Shown here: positions 48,446 through 59,766 of the stretch, one piece after another
Layout of the letters: the number at the start of each line of letters is the position of its first letter
How positions within the stretch are numbered: the first letter of the stretch is position 1
Assembly: GCA_037178625.1 (NCBI GenBank)
Contig: CM074132.1
Location: forward strand, 1,240,001-1,304,000
Source: Skeletonema tropicum
Lineage: Eukaryota > Bacillariophyta > Thalassiosirophyceae > Thalassiosirales > Thalassiosiraceae
Reading direction: 5' to 3'
Length of the DNA stretch: 64,000 nucleotides
Made by a program: the position numbers and the translations under genes
Notes under the pieces: model-generated
Database searches by the model: none
Told to the model about the DNA's origin: nothing
The model's input: the letters and a program-made list of their open reading frames with translations, nothing else

Positions 48446-49156
48446 GGTGATGGTGTTGTGGGATGGTGAGTTCTACGGGGGGCAGAATTTATTGTACTAA
48501 TTCCTACGTATCTCAACTTCAACTTGGCCAGCTTTCAAAAAAAAAATCGAGCATCAGAATTTTTTGTCGCCAAAATTGGCAGTAGGCTTGTGTTTGAACG
48601 TTAATAGGTTGGGCCCTCTCCAGGGAACACATGATATAATAGGTGTACACGTTGTCAAGACATTGAAGAAGGTGCCACCTGAATTTGAGAACGTTTGAGT
48701 GATTCTAAGGGGGTCGTAGGAGTTCGTAAACTGACCACTAATTAGTGGTTTTTCCGCTAATTAGTGGCCCCGCCCAGGAGGGAACCCAAAATGAAAAATG
48801 CACCAGCACTATCTACCTCTATCTACCATCGTACAGAGCGAGGCGGGTCAAAAGCCCGCCCACGCACCCCGCTCCCCGCCCGCAAGTGTCACCCGCCCGC
48901 CAGCTGCAGAAAAGATCTTTCAGCTCAACACCTCTCACATTCACATCCTCCGTCCAAGTGTCCAGTCAAGGCCATCTGTATCTGTGGTTGATGAACTCCA
49001 AACTATTGCATTCAATGAACGAAAGCACGAGTATGGTTACAGGTAGCACAGTCAGAGTGTAAGAATAGGCCACATAAATGAGGGATTGCGTTGCTGCCGA
49101 GGTTCCTCTAGACACATTATTACATGACTGCAAATAATCAAAGAGCGATGCACTGC

Positions 49157-51063
49157 ATGTTCATCAGAGTTCTCACGATACTGATAGTATCTTTGTGGAT
49201 TAATGCCACTGGTGTTCAAGCATGGTCACCAAACTACTGCCCCTAAGCTATCACGACAAAATGAGGCTCGGGCACCACTCACTGCAATGCATCTATCAAA
49301 AGCCCCATTGGATGGCGACAACGTCGAAGATGACTGGCGAGACTTCCGAGCTCAACTTGTCCGCTCCGAAAACAGAGACACAACCACCAATCCAAAAGAC
49401 AGGGAACAAGACGACGAGCACTGGGCATACGAAACTGGTGATTTCGTCGAGCGGGGTTCTATCGTGATATCTGTGCCGTCGTCTTGTTCCTTTCTTGATG
49501 ATGTAGACTCGTTAAACAGCATCTGCTATCGCAAATCAATAGTTCTTGTGTTAGATGCATCCGCAAAATTCATTCAAGGCATCGTACTGAATCGTCCTAC
49601 TAATATCGGTGTGAAGGAAGGTAAAGATGGGATGATGCAGTTTGTACAACCTGGCCATGGTGAGATGTTTGACAATGAGATCGATTTTGGAGGAGAAACG
49701 CAAAATGGCCCACATCGATGGAAGATATGGTTTGGAGGAGAGGTAAATGGAGTTTACTCAGATTCTCCGCAGGTATTGTGTCTTCATTCAGTAGTGAGCG
49801 ATATGGCACAGTCTGTTTCTGATGTGGCTATTCCTGGCATTTATTTGACATCTTTTGCTGGAGCACAAAAGATTGTACAATCCGGAGATGCCAACCCGTC
49901 CGATTTTTGGATCTTTTGTGGTATTTGTGGATGGGAAACGAATACCTTCTATCGAGAGATGCACGAAGAGGGCTTGTGGCATATTGTTTCGGCAGACAGC
50001 GGTACAATTGTAGAAGAGCTGAATATGGTCCGATGTGAAGATGCCGTGGCAGAAAATTGTGATATTGACGCAGATCCGATGAATGCGGGGACTACATACT
50101 TGGGAAATGCTCATGGAAAAGATTGGTCGAAGTGATGAGGCACATGATAACTCAGACGAATTTGGCGACTTGATGCTGCATGAGTGGGCCACGGGTGCAT
50201 TGTCATTTGCATTTGCAGATGTACGCCGAGGAGTGATGACAGAAACAATTACTCAAGTGGGACTCGATGATGATGGTAGCTTTTTGGATCTAGCCAACTA
50301 TGATCCTGCATATGACATGACGATACAAAGTGAGTCTCGTGAACCCACAATGGTTGGCACAATGATTAGAGGCTCGTCAGCACAGCGATCTCCCTACTTG
50401 CTTTATGACCAAGGCTTTCACAAGTCATTGATACTCATCCTACGTGATGGCGATGACCACTCCGAGGGTGTTATACTAAATCATGTGACATCAAGCACGG
50501 TTTCTTTTGACTTGGAGAATGGTAAAAGCACCGAATTAAATTTGAGATATGGCGGTCCTACATTAACGTATGAAGACGAAGAAGGAAATTATGTTGTGCC
50601 AACATTCTATCTACACTCTTCCGAAACATTGCGAGACGATGGGATTGGCCTACCTATTGGCAGCAGCGGCATATACAAAATGACCAGGAAGGAGGTCGTA
50701 AAAGCATTGATGTCAGGTGTATCTGAAGACATCTTTGTAATACAAGGGTTCTCAGTGTGGAATAAAAGAGGCGATCATTCAGGAGTGGTCGGAGAAATCG
50801 AAAATGAATACTTTGAAACTGTACCACGATCGCAGATCAAGACCGTGTGGAGCCTATTGAGCGAGCAAAAGGCTCTGTCACCAGATAGTCTTGATTTCAA
50901 TATGATGAAAGGCCGCCAAGCTTGGATTGTTGCCAAAGGAGGTGGAGGAGAACTGACAGATGATGACGAAGAAGTAATAAAGGTGTTTGGTAGTGACATC
51001 GACGTGGAATCGTTAGCAGATGAAGCTGCACGAAGATGGGTGAATGTGAATTTGCTTCTTTGA
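49157..51063 (+). CDS. Double AlgH/UPF0301-domain secreted or organelle protein, two +1 frame breaks
   Basis: Two tandem UPF0301 (AlgH/YqgE) domains are encoded. The first contains SIVLVLDASAKFIQGIVLNR, then KIWFGGEVNGVYSD and FWIFCGICGWETNTFYREM. The second contains SLILILRDGDDHSEGVILNH, then LRYGGPTLTYEDEEGNYVV and IFVIQGFSVWNKRGDHSGV. The role of this family is poorly known; algal members often reside in plastids. The ATG at 49157 (or 49148, same frame) starts a signal peptide (IRVLTILIVSLWINATGVQA). That frame ends at once unless one base is skipped in the CCCC at 49240-49243. The two domains join only if one base is skipped in the GGGG at 50087-50090. After both corrections the protein is about 634 aa. 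Confidence 0.75.
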
Positions 51064-51174
51064 CAAATGAGAGACTTTCGGTCTGCATCTTATCCTGTTC
51101 GTATGTGACAACATAGTATTTACTTATCATTGTCGGGCGAACTGAGAAAATGATTTTAAAAACGGTGGGTAACA

Positions 51175-51222
51175 AGAAATTTTAAAGTAAACACGTTGGT
51201 GGGCCCTCTCAGAGGCGATATT
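51175..51222 (+). repeat. Solo MITE-arm-like sequence
   Basis: AGAAATTTTAAAGT, then GGTGGGCCCTCTCAGAGGCGA, matches the left arm of the MITE at 63728 with a small insertion after AAAGT. No inverted partner was found nearby. It lies 112 bp after the stop of the AlgH-like gene. Confidence 0.6.
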
Positions 51223-51397
51223 CATGTTAATTCATATGGATGATAACGGACACTTGCTGCAACAGCTTTATTTCCCAGCTCGTTTCCATCGACTCATTTC
51301 TCTTCCTACCGTAAAATCGTTTCCATCACTAATTATAATCAAAGAAGGAATGGCAATGCTACAAGCAATGCTTCCTTGAAGAAGCTCAAGCATAAAT

Positions 51398-52735
51398 ATG
51401 AAAGAGATCAGCTTATCACTAGAATACCAGCAGGCAAGGCGCAATTACAAAGCGTCAAAATCATCCAGCAATGCCGGAAATAAAGAGAATGAACAGGTAA
51501 ATATACCTGCATCCACGTCTGCAGTCGCCAGGAAAACGATAAGGAAGTCAAAGAATCGATCGTCTATTCCGAAGGACCGGGCAGTCTCTCTACCTAATGC
51601 AGCGCCGAACGATGGGTCGGCAAGATTAGCGTCAAGACGATCATCTGCAACGCCAAAACTAGCTATTCCGAAGGACCGGGCAGTCTCTTTACCTAATTCA
51701 GCGCCAAACGATGGTGCGGCAAGATTAGCGTCAAAAACGATGCGCAATGACGCATTGCCACCTCCAACAAAAGAGAGAGGACTAGAGTTATTGGGACTTG
51801 TCCGCCCATCCGATAGTCGTGCAGAGTATGGCCTCTCGAATGCAATCCAGTCTCACTTGATAGAAAGCATCAAGTTGTGTAGTTTAAAGTCTCGCAGAGA
51901 AACATCTTTGATTGATATGGTGAAGACTCTATGCAAACATCTCTCCAATAGAGAAAATGAAATTACCACTTGGACTGAGTTTGCAGACACAGCTATGATT
52001 ACAGCCGCTAGCAAGCTCCATGATTCGCTTGGGAGATTTCATCAAGCGTGCGCGGCAAGGGACGATGCACGTGAGTCGGCGAAAAGGTGTCAAATGGCGC
52101 TTCACAACATTCGGAAGCAATATGCGTCTATAAAAGAATTGCAAAATGTCCTAAAACAAGATGTAGTTGAAATTCTCTCAACTATTCCTCCACTCTTTTC
52201 AGAAATGAAAAATCAATTGCATCTCAAGGTCGGATTTCACACTGACTACCTTCATTCAGAATGTAAGACGGAGGTCTGCGATGCAGTCGAGGAGCTGGCA
52301 AGGGCACACGACATCGAAAAACAGCAGCTTGAAACAGAGATACATTCTCTCACCCAAACAGTCCACTCTGGGGAAGAAAAGATAAGGGTGCTGCAGGATC
52401 AAAATGACAGTTGCATGAACGATTTGGACGCGGAGAAGGCACGGTATTCGGAGTTACAAGACGAACTAAAACGAGCACAAGATATAATAAAACATTTGGA
52501 GCAGAAGTTGGAAGATGAGCAACTTGAAAAGCAACAAGAGTTGTCGAAGAAAGATGCCAGAATGAATCAAGAACTGGACGATGTAAAACTGCGGGTGAAA
52601 GAGTCATTTCAAGCATTGTCAGACAGAAAGGATAGAGACATTGCAGCTGCATTACAACGTGCCCGAGTCGCAGAAAAGGTTCTGGAAGCATTGCAGGCGA
52701 GCTTGAGTCAAATGATTCCTGAACAAACAACTTGA
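51398..52735 (+). CDS. Coiled-coil protein with an internal tandem repeat, unknown
   Basis: A 445-aa protein. The basic, Ser/Asn-rich N-terminus has two near-identical copies of about 26 residues (IPKDRAVSLPNAAPNDGSAR, then IPKDRAVSLPNSAPNDGAAR). A helical domain follows (residues about 130-300) with RREMSL-like and KLHDSLGRFHQACAARDDAR segments. A long coiled coil (about 305-440) contains KARYSELQDELKRAQDIIKH. Cytoskeletal or centrosomal scaffolds often look like this, but I recognise no family. Intact and intronless. Confidence 0.6.
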   Translation: MKEISLSLEYQQARRNYKASKSSSNAGNKENEQVNIPASTSAVARKTIRKSKNRSSIPKDRAVSLPNAAPNDGSARLASRRSSATPKLAIPKDRAVSLPNSAPNDGAARLASKTMRNDALPPPTKERGLELLGLVRPSDSRAEYGLSNAIQSHLIESIKLCSLKSRRETSLIDMVKTLCKHLSNRENEITTWTEFADTAMITAASKLHDSLGRFHQACAARDDARESAKRCQMALHNIRKQYASIKELQNVLKQDVVEILSTIPPLFSEMKNQLHLKVGFHTDYLHSECKTEVCDAVEELARAHDIEKQQLETEIHSLTQTVHSGEEKIRVLQDQNDSCMNDLDAEKARYSELQDELKRAQDIIKHLEQKLEDEQLEKQQELSKKDARMNQELDDVKLRVKESFQALSDRKDRDIAAALQRARVAEKVLEALQASLSQMIPEQTT

Positions 52736-52891
52736 AATCGTCGAATTTGTTGTTTGAACCTGATCAAAATATGGTAACAATGAATCAAAGTCGTGGAGCG
52801 TTTATCTTATCTCCAATATGTGCATATTCATCATTGATCCATTACTGATAGAATTCTATCAGCCATCCACGCATGTCAATTTCCTCATTGA

Positions 52892-53800
52892 CTATAAACC
52901 CAGTGGGTGGTCGATAAGACCCAACTCACAGATAGTATCGATACACTCATAGCATTTTGATAAATCAAATATGTCTTCTTCATCTCCTTCCTTGCCACTA
53001 GCACCAATCACTTTCGACCGTATCCCACTCTCCATATCAATCCAAAACTCCTCCCCTCCAGAGTCTTGACAGGCATTCATTGTATCCTGCGCAACTTTGG
53101 CAATATTGGCAGGTTTTATTCCTCCTGCATACCCAACAATTTTCCTGGATGATGTCACAAATCGTGGATCAGTAGACCATGCGGAAGCTTCTTTTCCAGT
53201 ACCTTTACTCTCGTCATGTAAAAAGACAATATTCTCTGGTAGCGCCTCCTGCTCCAGCAGACCATTCCAAAGTGGAAGCGTCTCTTCATTCTTTTGAACA
53301 ATGAATTCCAACTTTGGATGAGCTGCCGTAGTGCGCAGAAAAGATTGAATTGTCGCTTCGTCGCCCAGATGTTCGGTGTGCACCCCATTGACTGCGGTAG
53401 CATTGACCTGCACTCGTCGGAATCTCCAATTGTACAGTTCGGTGAGGAATGTGTCAATGTTATTTGCACAAGAAAGGTCGGTTGATGATGAGAGGAGATT
53501 GTTCACATGTGATCCGCATAAATGTGCTGCCAAGCGAATGGGTGGCGAAGCGTCAGCAGCTGCAGCCGCATCATTCTGTGCTAGCAGTTCGGCAAGACGA
53601 CAAACCCATTGTCTCGTAGCATACCGCGGCTGTCCCTCCTTATCTGGGCGAAAAAGTACGCCCCACTCGATGGTCGGGTATGATTTCCCAAGAAGAATTA
53701 GATGGCGATGGTTGACACTGTCGTCTGCGCCGCAGAAACCGAGTGCGGCAAGTTTTGGAGATGATGAGGTGGTGGCGGCGGCGGCAGTTGTGGATGGCAT
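52892..53800 (-). CDS. TrpF-like TIM-barrel family protein
   Basis: A 302-aa protein resembling an uncharacterised phosphoribosylanthranilate-isomerase-like family. It opens with ALGFCGADDSVN, followed by YPTIEWGVLFRPDKEGQPRY and RLAAHLCGSHVNNLL. Later YAGGIKPANIAKV gives the GGI phosphate-binding loop and EFWIDMESGIRS comes near the end. These are strand-loop elements of a beta/alpha barrel. A true tryptophan-pathway TrpF would show CGxxxxED-type catalytic Cys/Asp motifs; here CGADDS may be the equivalent, but activity is unproven. The N-terminus is Ala/Thr/Ser-rich. Confidence 0.6.
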   Translation of the reverse strand: MPSTTAAAATTSSSPKLAALGFCGADDSVNHRHLILLGKSYPTIEWGVLFRPDKEGQPRYATRQWVCRLAELLAQNDAAAAADASPPIRLAAHLCGSHVNNLLSSSTDLSCANNIDTFLTELYNWRFRRVQVNATAVNGVHTEHLGDEATIQSFLRTTAAHPKLEFIVQKNEETLPLWNGLLEQEALPENIVFLHDESKGTGKEASAWSTDPRFVTSSRKIVGYAGGIKPANIAKVAQDTMNACQDSGGEEFWIDMESGIRSKVIGASGKEGDEEDIFDLSKCYECIDTICELGLIDHPLGL

Positions 53801-54486
53801 TGTCTACTTGTTATGATCGAGAGCGCTTGATTTTATGCTGTTATGAGTGAGTGAAAAAGTTGTCTCCTTAAGAGGAGAGTGTCATGCAATCGTCATCGTC
53901 GGAACAAATGAAAATGAGAACATGGCAGAAGATTCCTTTTGTGCGTGGGCAGGCGTGGGCTGTGTCATGTGCAAGCAAAGCAAAGTGATCTTTGAGAAGA
54001 GCCCACGGACAAGCCCAAGCGGTTTTCGATTTCCGCAAGCCTTTGGATATAGGGGGCTAGCCTACCCGATATGGGGGTATTTCCCCGTTCATCCCCCGGA
54101 GAAGATAGAGGGGGACGGACGGCTCTGTCATATAAGTAGGTAGACAGTATTCCAAGTGATTGGGAATTGGGACGATTTTGACATCTCAATATCGGGGGAT
54201 AGGGGGCTCCCCCATACTACCCAAAAGGGCCATTCCTCTTTCCTCAAAACAAAACTCAAAACACGACAGCACAAAACACAAACTCCGAACTCAAACAAAA
54301 ACACACAAGCCTGAACCCAAGTTATGCTGCGCTCTACCACAACATAATATTATCTGCCAGTGCTCTGCCCCAGGTTTGATGCTTGCTGCTGCACACAACA
54401 GCAATAGATCCTGCAGCTGCTATAAAACCAATTGAGAGGAGAGACGACTGAGCTTTAGGTACCAAAGCGGTCGATCAACAAGAAAA
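53801..54486. other. Divergent intergenic region
   Basis: 686 bp between the TIM-barrel gene and the kinase gene. It contains two similar GGGATAGGGGGCT-type stretches (near 54043 and 54193) and an A/C-rich run, but no gene I can support. Confidence 0.35.
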
Positions 54487-57064
54487 ATGTCTCGTGACAA
54501 GCATAACAACAACCACATCAACAAGGCCGGCGATGAAATCGTTCATGCCTTCACAAAGCTTGGAGAGGGCCTCAAGTCATTCAGTGACAAAACGACGGAA
54601 GCACTCAGAATCGATAAAATTGCCGTCAAAATTGACGAGACATGGGATAAGGCAATCGTTCGGCCTACCAAACGCACAGTTGAATTCTTCGAGGAGTCGG
54701 GAGAAAAAATATCCGAACACCATCGATTGCGTGTCAGAAAGGCGCAGGAGGGAGCGAAACGATGGAAGGTCGTGTTTGCCAAGCCTCTAGTGGATGTTGG
54801 AGCAATCTCGTACAAGGCACCAGTATTTCCGAAGAGTAATCAGGATAACGCCCTTATTGCGGGGGCCTTGAAGGATAACTTTGTGTTTGAACATGTCTCT
54901 ACTGACTTGTTGCCAGGGCTGATTGCAGCCTTTGAACCTGTCATGGTCACCAAGGGAACAGACATTATCAAGGAAGGTGATGTCGGTGATTACTTCTACG
55001 TCATTGGATCTGGTCGAGTTGCCTTTGCGGTGGATGGCAAGCATGTTGGTGATGCCAATCAAGGCCAAACATTTGGGGAATTGGCGCTATTGTATCAAGC
55101 ACCTCGTGCAGCGACATGCACTGCCAAATCTATGTGTGGATTGTTCCGTTTGGATCAGGAGACGTTCCGTAGGATTATGGCACAGCAGGTGGAGGATGCC
55201 AATCGGGAGTTAATTGAGATTTTGAAGAAAGTTCCTTACTTTAAGGATCTTGGAGATGACTACTTGTATAAGATTGTGAACAATCTCAAGATTACTAGAT
55301 ACAATAAGGGGGACGTTTTGTTCAAGAAGGACGATATTGCTACAAAGTTTGTCATCATGAAAGAGGGTAGAGTCAAAGGCACTGATATTCAAGCGGGTGG
55401 ATCGGACTACAAGGAGATAGAGTTCGGTCCGGGCGAATTCTTCGGCGAGGTCGCCATTGTGTCCGGCAAATCTTTTGCGACGGCAACTGCAATGACACCT
55501 GTAGTTGCGTTGACCATTGACAAGGATATTTTCGACAAGGTGGTGGGAAGTGATGTCCAAATGTTGATACAGCGTACTCTGGACAAAAGGCTGTTGGTAA
55601 GTGTGCTTGTCTCTTATTTCTGCCTACAGTTTCCATTCGGCAATGAACTAATACTTGGCTGTCTTGTTGAAATTTAACGCAATGTAATAGGCTATGATTC
55701 CATTTGGAAAGAGGAAGGGTCCAGCGGCAAACGAATTGGACCTCCTTGCCGCAGCTGTTGTTAACAAGAAGTTCCCGAAGGGACACGTCTTTTTCAGAGA
55801 GGGGATGCTTTGCATTCCTTCGTTGTATTTAGTTCGTAAGGGTGAAGTGTCCATCGGGTCGTCGTCCTGTCCCAATCTTGAGTGTCTTTTAGGATTCAAG
55901 TTGATCGAAGGAGAAGTTAAGAGGGTTGGTAAATTGGGCTACTTTGGAAATGATACTTTGGGTGACAATGAAAAAGGAGAGTTTGGCAAGGCGAAGTATA
56001 CTTGTATAGCTTTGACCGATGTGGAAGTGGGGGTGCTTAACTTGAATGCCATCAAACGTGTGATAGTTTCACGATCAGATGAGGAAAAGATTGGAATGGA
56101 TGATCTAGAATTGATACGCATTATCGGTGCTGGTACGTTTGGAAAAGTCTGGCTGTGCACAATGAAGGGCACAAAGGATGCATATGCATTGAAATCCCAA
56201 GTCAAAAAACAACTGATCGATTACAACCAAGCAGATGGTGTGATTCGTGAGAAGCATATTATGGAGAAGTTGGACCATCCGTTTATTATCAAAATGGTGA
56301 GCTCATTTAAGGACGAATACAAGGTGTACATGCTTCTTAAATTGTACCAAGGAGGAGAGCTACAAACAGTTATCCACACGGACACTCGTGATGGGATTCC
56401 AGAGTGGGCAGCTAGGTTTTATGCGGCAAATATTTTGGAGGGTTTGAACCACATGCATCACCGCAACATCGTGTACCGTGATCTGAAGCCTGAAAATGTG
56501 CTTCTTAACAGCGAAGGCTACGCGGTCATTGTAGATCTGGGATTCGCAAAAGTGATCAGAGGAAAGACTTATACTTTCTGTGGAACACCATTGTATTTGG
56601 CACCAGAGATCATCAAGCAAAAGGGACATGATAAGGGTGCAGACCACTGGTCGTGGGGAGTCATGTTATTTGAAATGATCATGGGTATGACCCCATTTTA
56701 CGATGGTATCGTTGATCAAATGGGCCTCTTCAAAAATATCGTCAATCGCAAGATGGTACCTTACGATAATGGCATATCAGACGAAGGTAAAGATTTGATC
56801 GACAGGATTTTGGTAGTGAACGCAGAGCATCGTCTTGGCAGCTTTGCCGCAGCAGACAAGGACATCAAAGAGCACCCATTTTTCAGCGATATTGATTGGC
56901 ATAAATTGCAAAAAATGGAAGCGAAGGTCCCATTCAAACCCAAGGTGAAAGATCCTCTGGATGGATCAAATTTTGACGACTACAGTAAGTTGGAAGCAAA
57001 GGAGAAGAGGGCAAGGATGGTAAAACTCACAGGAGCTGAGCAAAAAATATTCGATGCCTTCTAA
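54487..57064 (+). CDS. Cyclic-nucleotide-dependent protein kinase (PKG-like), one polypeptide, two exons
   Basis: Regulatory and catalytic parts are in one chain, as in protist cGMP-dependent kinases. Exon 1 (54487-55596) and exon 2 (55691-57064) join in phase 0 across a 94-nt GTAAGT..AATAG intron, giving 827 aa. Cyclic-nucleotide-binding domains appear at residues about 130-245 (FGELALLYQAPRAAT, a canonical phosphate-binding cassette) and 250-365 (FFGEVAIVSGKSFATAT). A more degenerate third follows the intron. The AGC kinase domain (about 505-770) shows GAGTFGKVWL, ALKSQVKK, YRDLKPENVL, VDLGFAKV (DLG instead of DFG), CGTPLYLAPE and DHWSWGVMLFE. The chain ends KIFDAF. It senses cGMP or cAMP; the ligand cannot be told. 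Confidence 0.92.
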
Positions 57065-57210
57065 TATTATATGTCGGCTTGTGTTTATATTATTTGTTGA
57101 CAAATTAAGAATTCTACCACTTACTACCTACCTGCCTATTGTTTAATTGTACCGATTTGTTCCATTAGTACTCCTACAAATATTGTTGACATAGCATCCC
57201 TGTATGGAGA

Positions 57211-58197
57211 TCACCTTTTGTTGGATAGTGATGAGATGATTGATGCCTTTGCCTTCTTTTTGAGATATTTTTTAGCACGAGAATCGTTGTCATCATTAGC
57301 AATACTCTCCCCAAACTGCAATACTCTCTCTCCCTTTTCTCTCAAAGCGTCTAGAGGCCCCCGCGATTCCTGGTTTGATTCTTCATCTTTGGGTTCTTCA
57401 CGTAAGCATACGAGACCACCACTCCGTTCAATGTCCACTGCATACAGAGCAGCTGCAATTGCATTAGTGATAGGACCGAACACCCAACCGACAACTGGTA
57501 CTGATTCTATTATGCTGCAGAAAAATCCAAACCTTGCGATATCATTGTCCATGTCATACGTTCCTGGATCGCACAAAGCTCTACAGTCAGACAGTTCTTC
57601 CCCAAATATCTCGACTCTTTGAAGATGCGGTGAAAGTTGAATAGCATCAAAATATCGATCCATGTGATCCCATCCAATGAAGGTTGCATTAATGGCAGCA
57701 TACATTGCCTGGCCGATAAATGGTATGATTTGTAGTGGGAAAGTCAGTAACCTGACAATGAATGCTTTCTTCGTTAGATTCAAATCAGCGGCGATGGATT
57801 GCTCGATCATATCCTCTCTCCAGACCCCTTCAATTTTCATTGTAGCCTTGAAGACATCAGTCTGTGCTTTTGAGTGCGTTACAGTCAGGAGCAAAACAGA
57901 AACTATCCCAGCTTCAAATAGCACCAACAATACTGCTATCAGCCAAGCCCACCATTCCAAGTTGGGGCTGATAATTTGTGCTTGTGGGTATAAAGTCGCG
58001 ACAAGTAAGACCACAAGGACAACAATACACACAGTTATTCCGACGCATGCCACCTTGAAGATGGTCCAGAACAGTTCTCGATGAGACAGAGCATAGCTCA
58101 GAGCTCGCAGAGGATAGAAAATTGGGTCTTTTCCATATCGATGCTTCGCCACCAACTTGTGCGGTGAGGGCGTAGCTTTGCTCATCAAGGTGTTCAT
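57211..58197 (-). CDS. EI24/RRT8-like multi-pass membrane protein
   Basis: A 328-aa protein. An early membrane pair is seen (FKVACVGITVCIVVLVVLLV and WLIAVLLVLFEAGIVSVLLL). The later hydrophobic core FPLQIIPFIGQAMYAAINAT, then WDHMDRYFDA, then ARFGFFCSIIESVPVVGWVF, then NAIAAALYAVDIE, matches the EI24-superfamily pattern of fungal RRT8/LDS proteins, which associate with lipid droplets or spore-wall membranes. The C-terminus is charged and Lys-rich. No signal peptide. Function in algae is unknown. It converges on the kinase gene with 146 bp between. Confidence 0.62.
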   Translation of the reverse strand: MNTLMSKATPSPHKLVAKHRYGKDPIFYPLRALSYALSHRELFWTIFKVACVGITVCIVVLVVLLVATLYPQAQIISPNLEWWAWLIAVLLVLFEAGIVSVLLLTVTHSKAQTDVFKATMKIEGVWREDMIEQSIAADLNLTKKAFIVRLLTFPLQIIPFIGQAMYAAINATFIGWDHMDRYFDAIQLSPHLQRVEIFGEELSDCRALCDPGTYDMDNDIARFGFFCSIIESVPVVGWVFGPITNAIAAALYAVDIERSGGLVCLREEPKDEESNQESRGPLDALREKGERVLQFGESIANDDNDSRAKKYLKKKAKASIISSLSNKR

Positions 58198-59766
58198 TCT
58201 TTTGTGTCGATGAAACTGATGCTAATAGACGAGTTGTGCTGATACAATAGCTTGTCGTCACTTCCGTTATGTTTCTTCTGTTTATCATCCGTGCCTCATC
58301 CGTGCTGTGTTGTGCTGCTTGGCTGCGCTGTGGCTACTCTTGCTTTTCTTGCTACTACTTATCTACCGCGCGAAATCTACAGTTGGCAGGATAGGAATTA
58401 GTACTACCATACTTACGTAGAAACACTCCACTCACAAAAAGGCAGCAAGCGGGACATCTGGCCGAATGCCCACTCATCACCAAAATGTACACAAAAGTCC
58501 CCTATGCATCCAAAAAATTTTGCCGAAGTCGGAACACTTGAGTACGATACTTTGAACTAACACAGATCATCTCTCTTTATGATGCATCGGAGCTAGTTTG
58601 CCCAGCAATATCAGTTTGAGCATAAGCTATATACCAGTTTAGTAAGTTTTATGTCTAATACTTAACTAATGTACTATATTCCTGCTCTTCAGTATCCCGA
58701 CGCATTCTAGTGTGGTTTGTATCTTATTGCTTAGTGCAGTCTGCCACTTCATACTTAATAGATCGTTGTAAGTTGCGAGCAGTGATCAGGGACAGAGTGT
58801 TTGCCGTTTCCTTGTGTCTTTGCAATGATGCATTTCACCAAGTGTACGGGATCTTGTGCACATTATGCCTCCAAGTTGTCGTATCTCATATTACCCTCAG
58901 ACCGCCGTGACCTAGAGCACATCCCCGTTTCCGCTCGTAGAAGTTCCTCAAGGTAGATCTTCTTTCATTGCTCAATGCTTACTATTCCTCTGTATCTTTT
59001 GGTAGGGTTTGTGATATGTGTGGTCATAGTCCATATCTGCCTCAGTCGACGTCGTTCAGATTGAAGATGATGTCTGAAACCTTCGACAATGATTTGCGGT
59101 TGGTTTTCAAAGGTCCACAACACTAAAGCAGTATGCATGTATTGCCATTTTTCAAGTATTGACTTTCATCGATGAGAATGAGGACGTTGTTGGGATTTAA
59201 ATCTTCAGCAGTTGCTGCAACGTTGGGTTTGGAGCGTCGGGTTCGCATCTGCAATTTCTTCATCGGCGGCCGCTGCCTCCGCCCTCTCGGCCGTGCGGCA
59301 ACTGCATTCGTATCACAACCGGCGTCTAGAAGACGCCGCTGCAAAGTTGTTTCCTGCATCCAATAATGATGAGGCGTAATATTGTTGATAGAGAGTCGGT
59401 CGACATGATGTTTGCGATAGAGTGAGTGTGAGAGAGTAGCTTTAGTGTCAACTTTTTCGCGGGCAAAATCCGGAAGTATCGAGTTTGAGCCCTCCTCTCC
59501 CGATTTCCCCCCCGAAAAGTACAGGGAAGAGGATGGCGTGCTACGGTGGACTCAGTATGTTGGCACAGAGCACAGAACCACTAATCCATGATTTCGATTG
59601 TCAAGAACTTCGGGGTAACTCTTCTTCGGCCACAAAGCTAAAAATGGCCACTGTGGGGCCGAAAAAAGTGGCCTTCTTAACCGTCCGTGATCCTGAACGT
59701 CGTCATTGATGATTCCTTATCCTTCTATTGTACGTCATACTCTTACGCAACATCCTTCTGAACAAT
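58198..59766. other. Long intergenic stretch, possible gene debris
   Basis: About 1.57 kb. A minus-strand frame at 59123-59359 (with LNPNNVLILIDESQYLKN) has some protein character but no start or domain I can support. A GCGCGAAATC box near 58366 resembles an E2F site. Otherwise nothing recognisable. Confidence 0.35.

Larger units (their letters stand above)
46926..48789. mobile_element. 1.86-kb repeat-bounded element with inverted ends and palindromes
   Basis: The left end TTGGGTTCCCTCCTGG (46926-46941) is the exact reverse complement of 48774-48789. Just inside each end lies the 16-bp perfect palindrome ACCACTAATTAGTGGT (46947-46962 and 48734-48749), and a third copy sits at 47134-47149. 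On the right a degenerate fourth copy (CCGCTAATTAGTGG) lies between. Matching inverted ends with repeated internal palindromes suggest a non-autonomous DNA transposon or similar unit. No transposase is recognised and the target duplication is unclear because both flanks are A-rich. Confidence 0.65.

Noticed and set aside
48595..48640. A further copy of the MITE arm (GGTTGGGCCCTCTCC)
   Set aside because: Only the GGGCCCTCTC core is shared; the AAATTTTAAAGT part is absent.
57218..57622. 134-codon plus-strand frame opposite the EI24-like gene
   Set aside because: It is antisense to a well-supported membrane protein and shows no family features.
59123..59359. 78-codon minus-strand frame as a gene
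   Set aside because: Some protein character but no domain, no neighbours and no clear start; left as possible debris.
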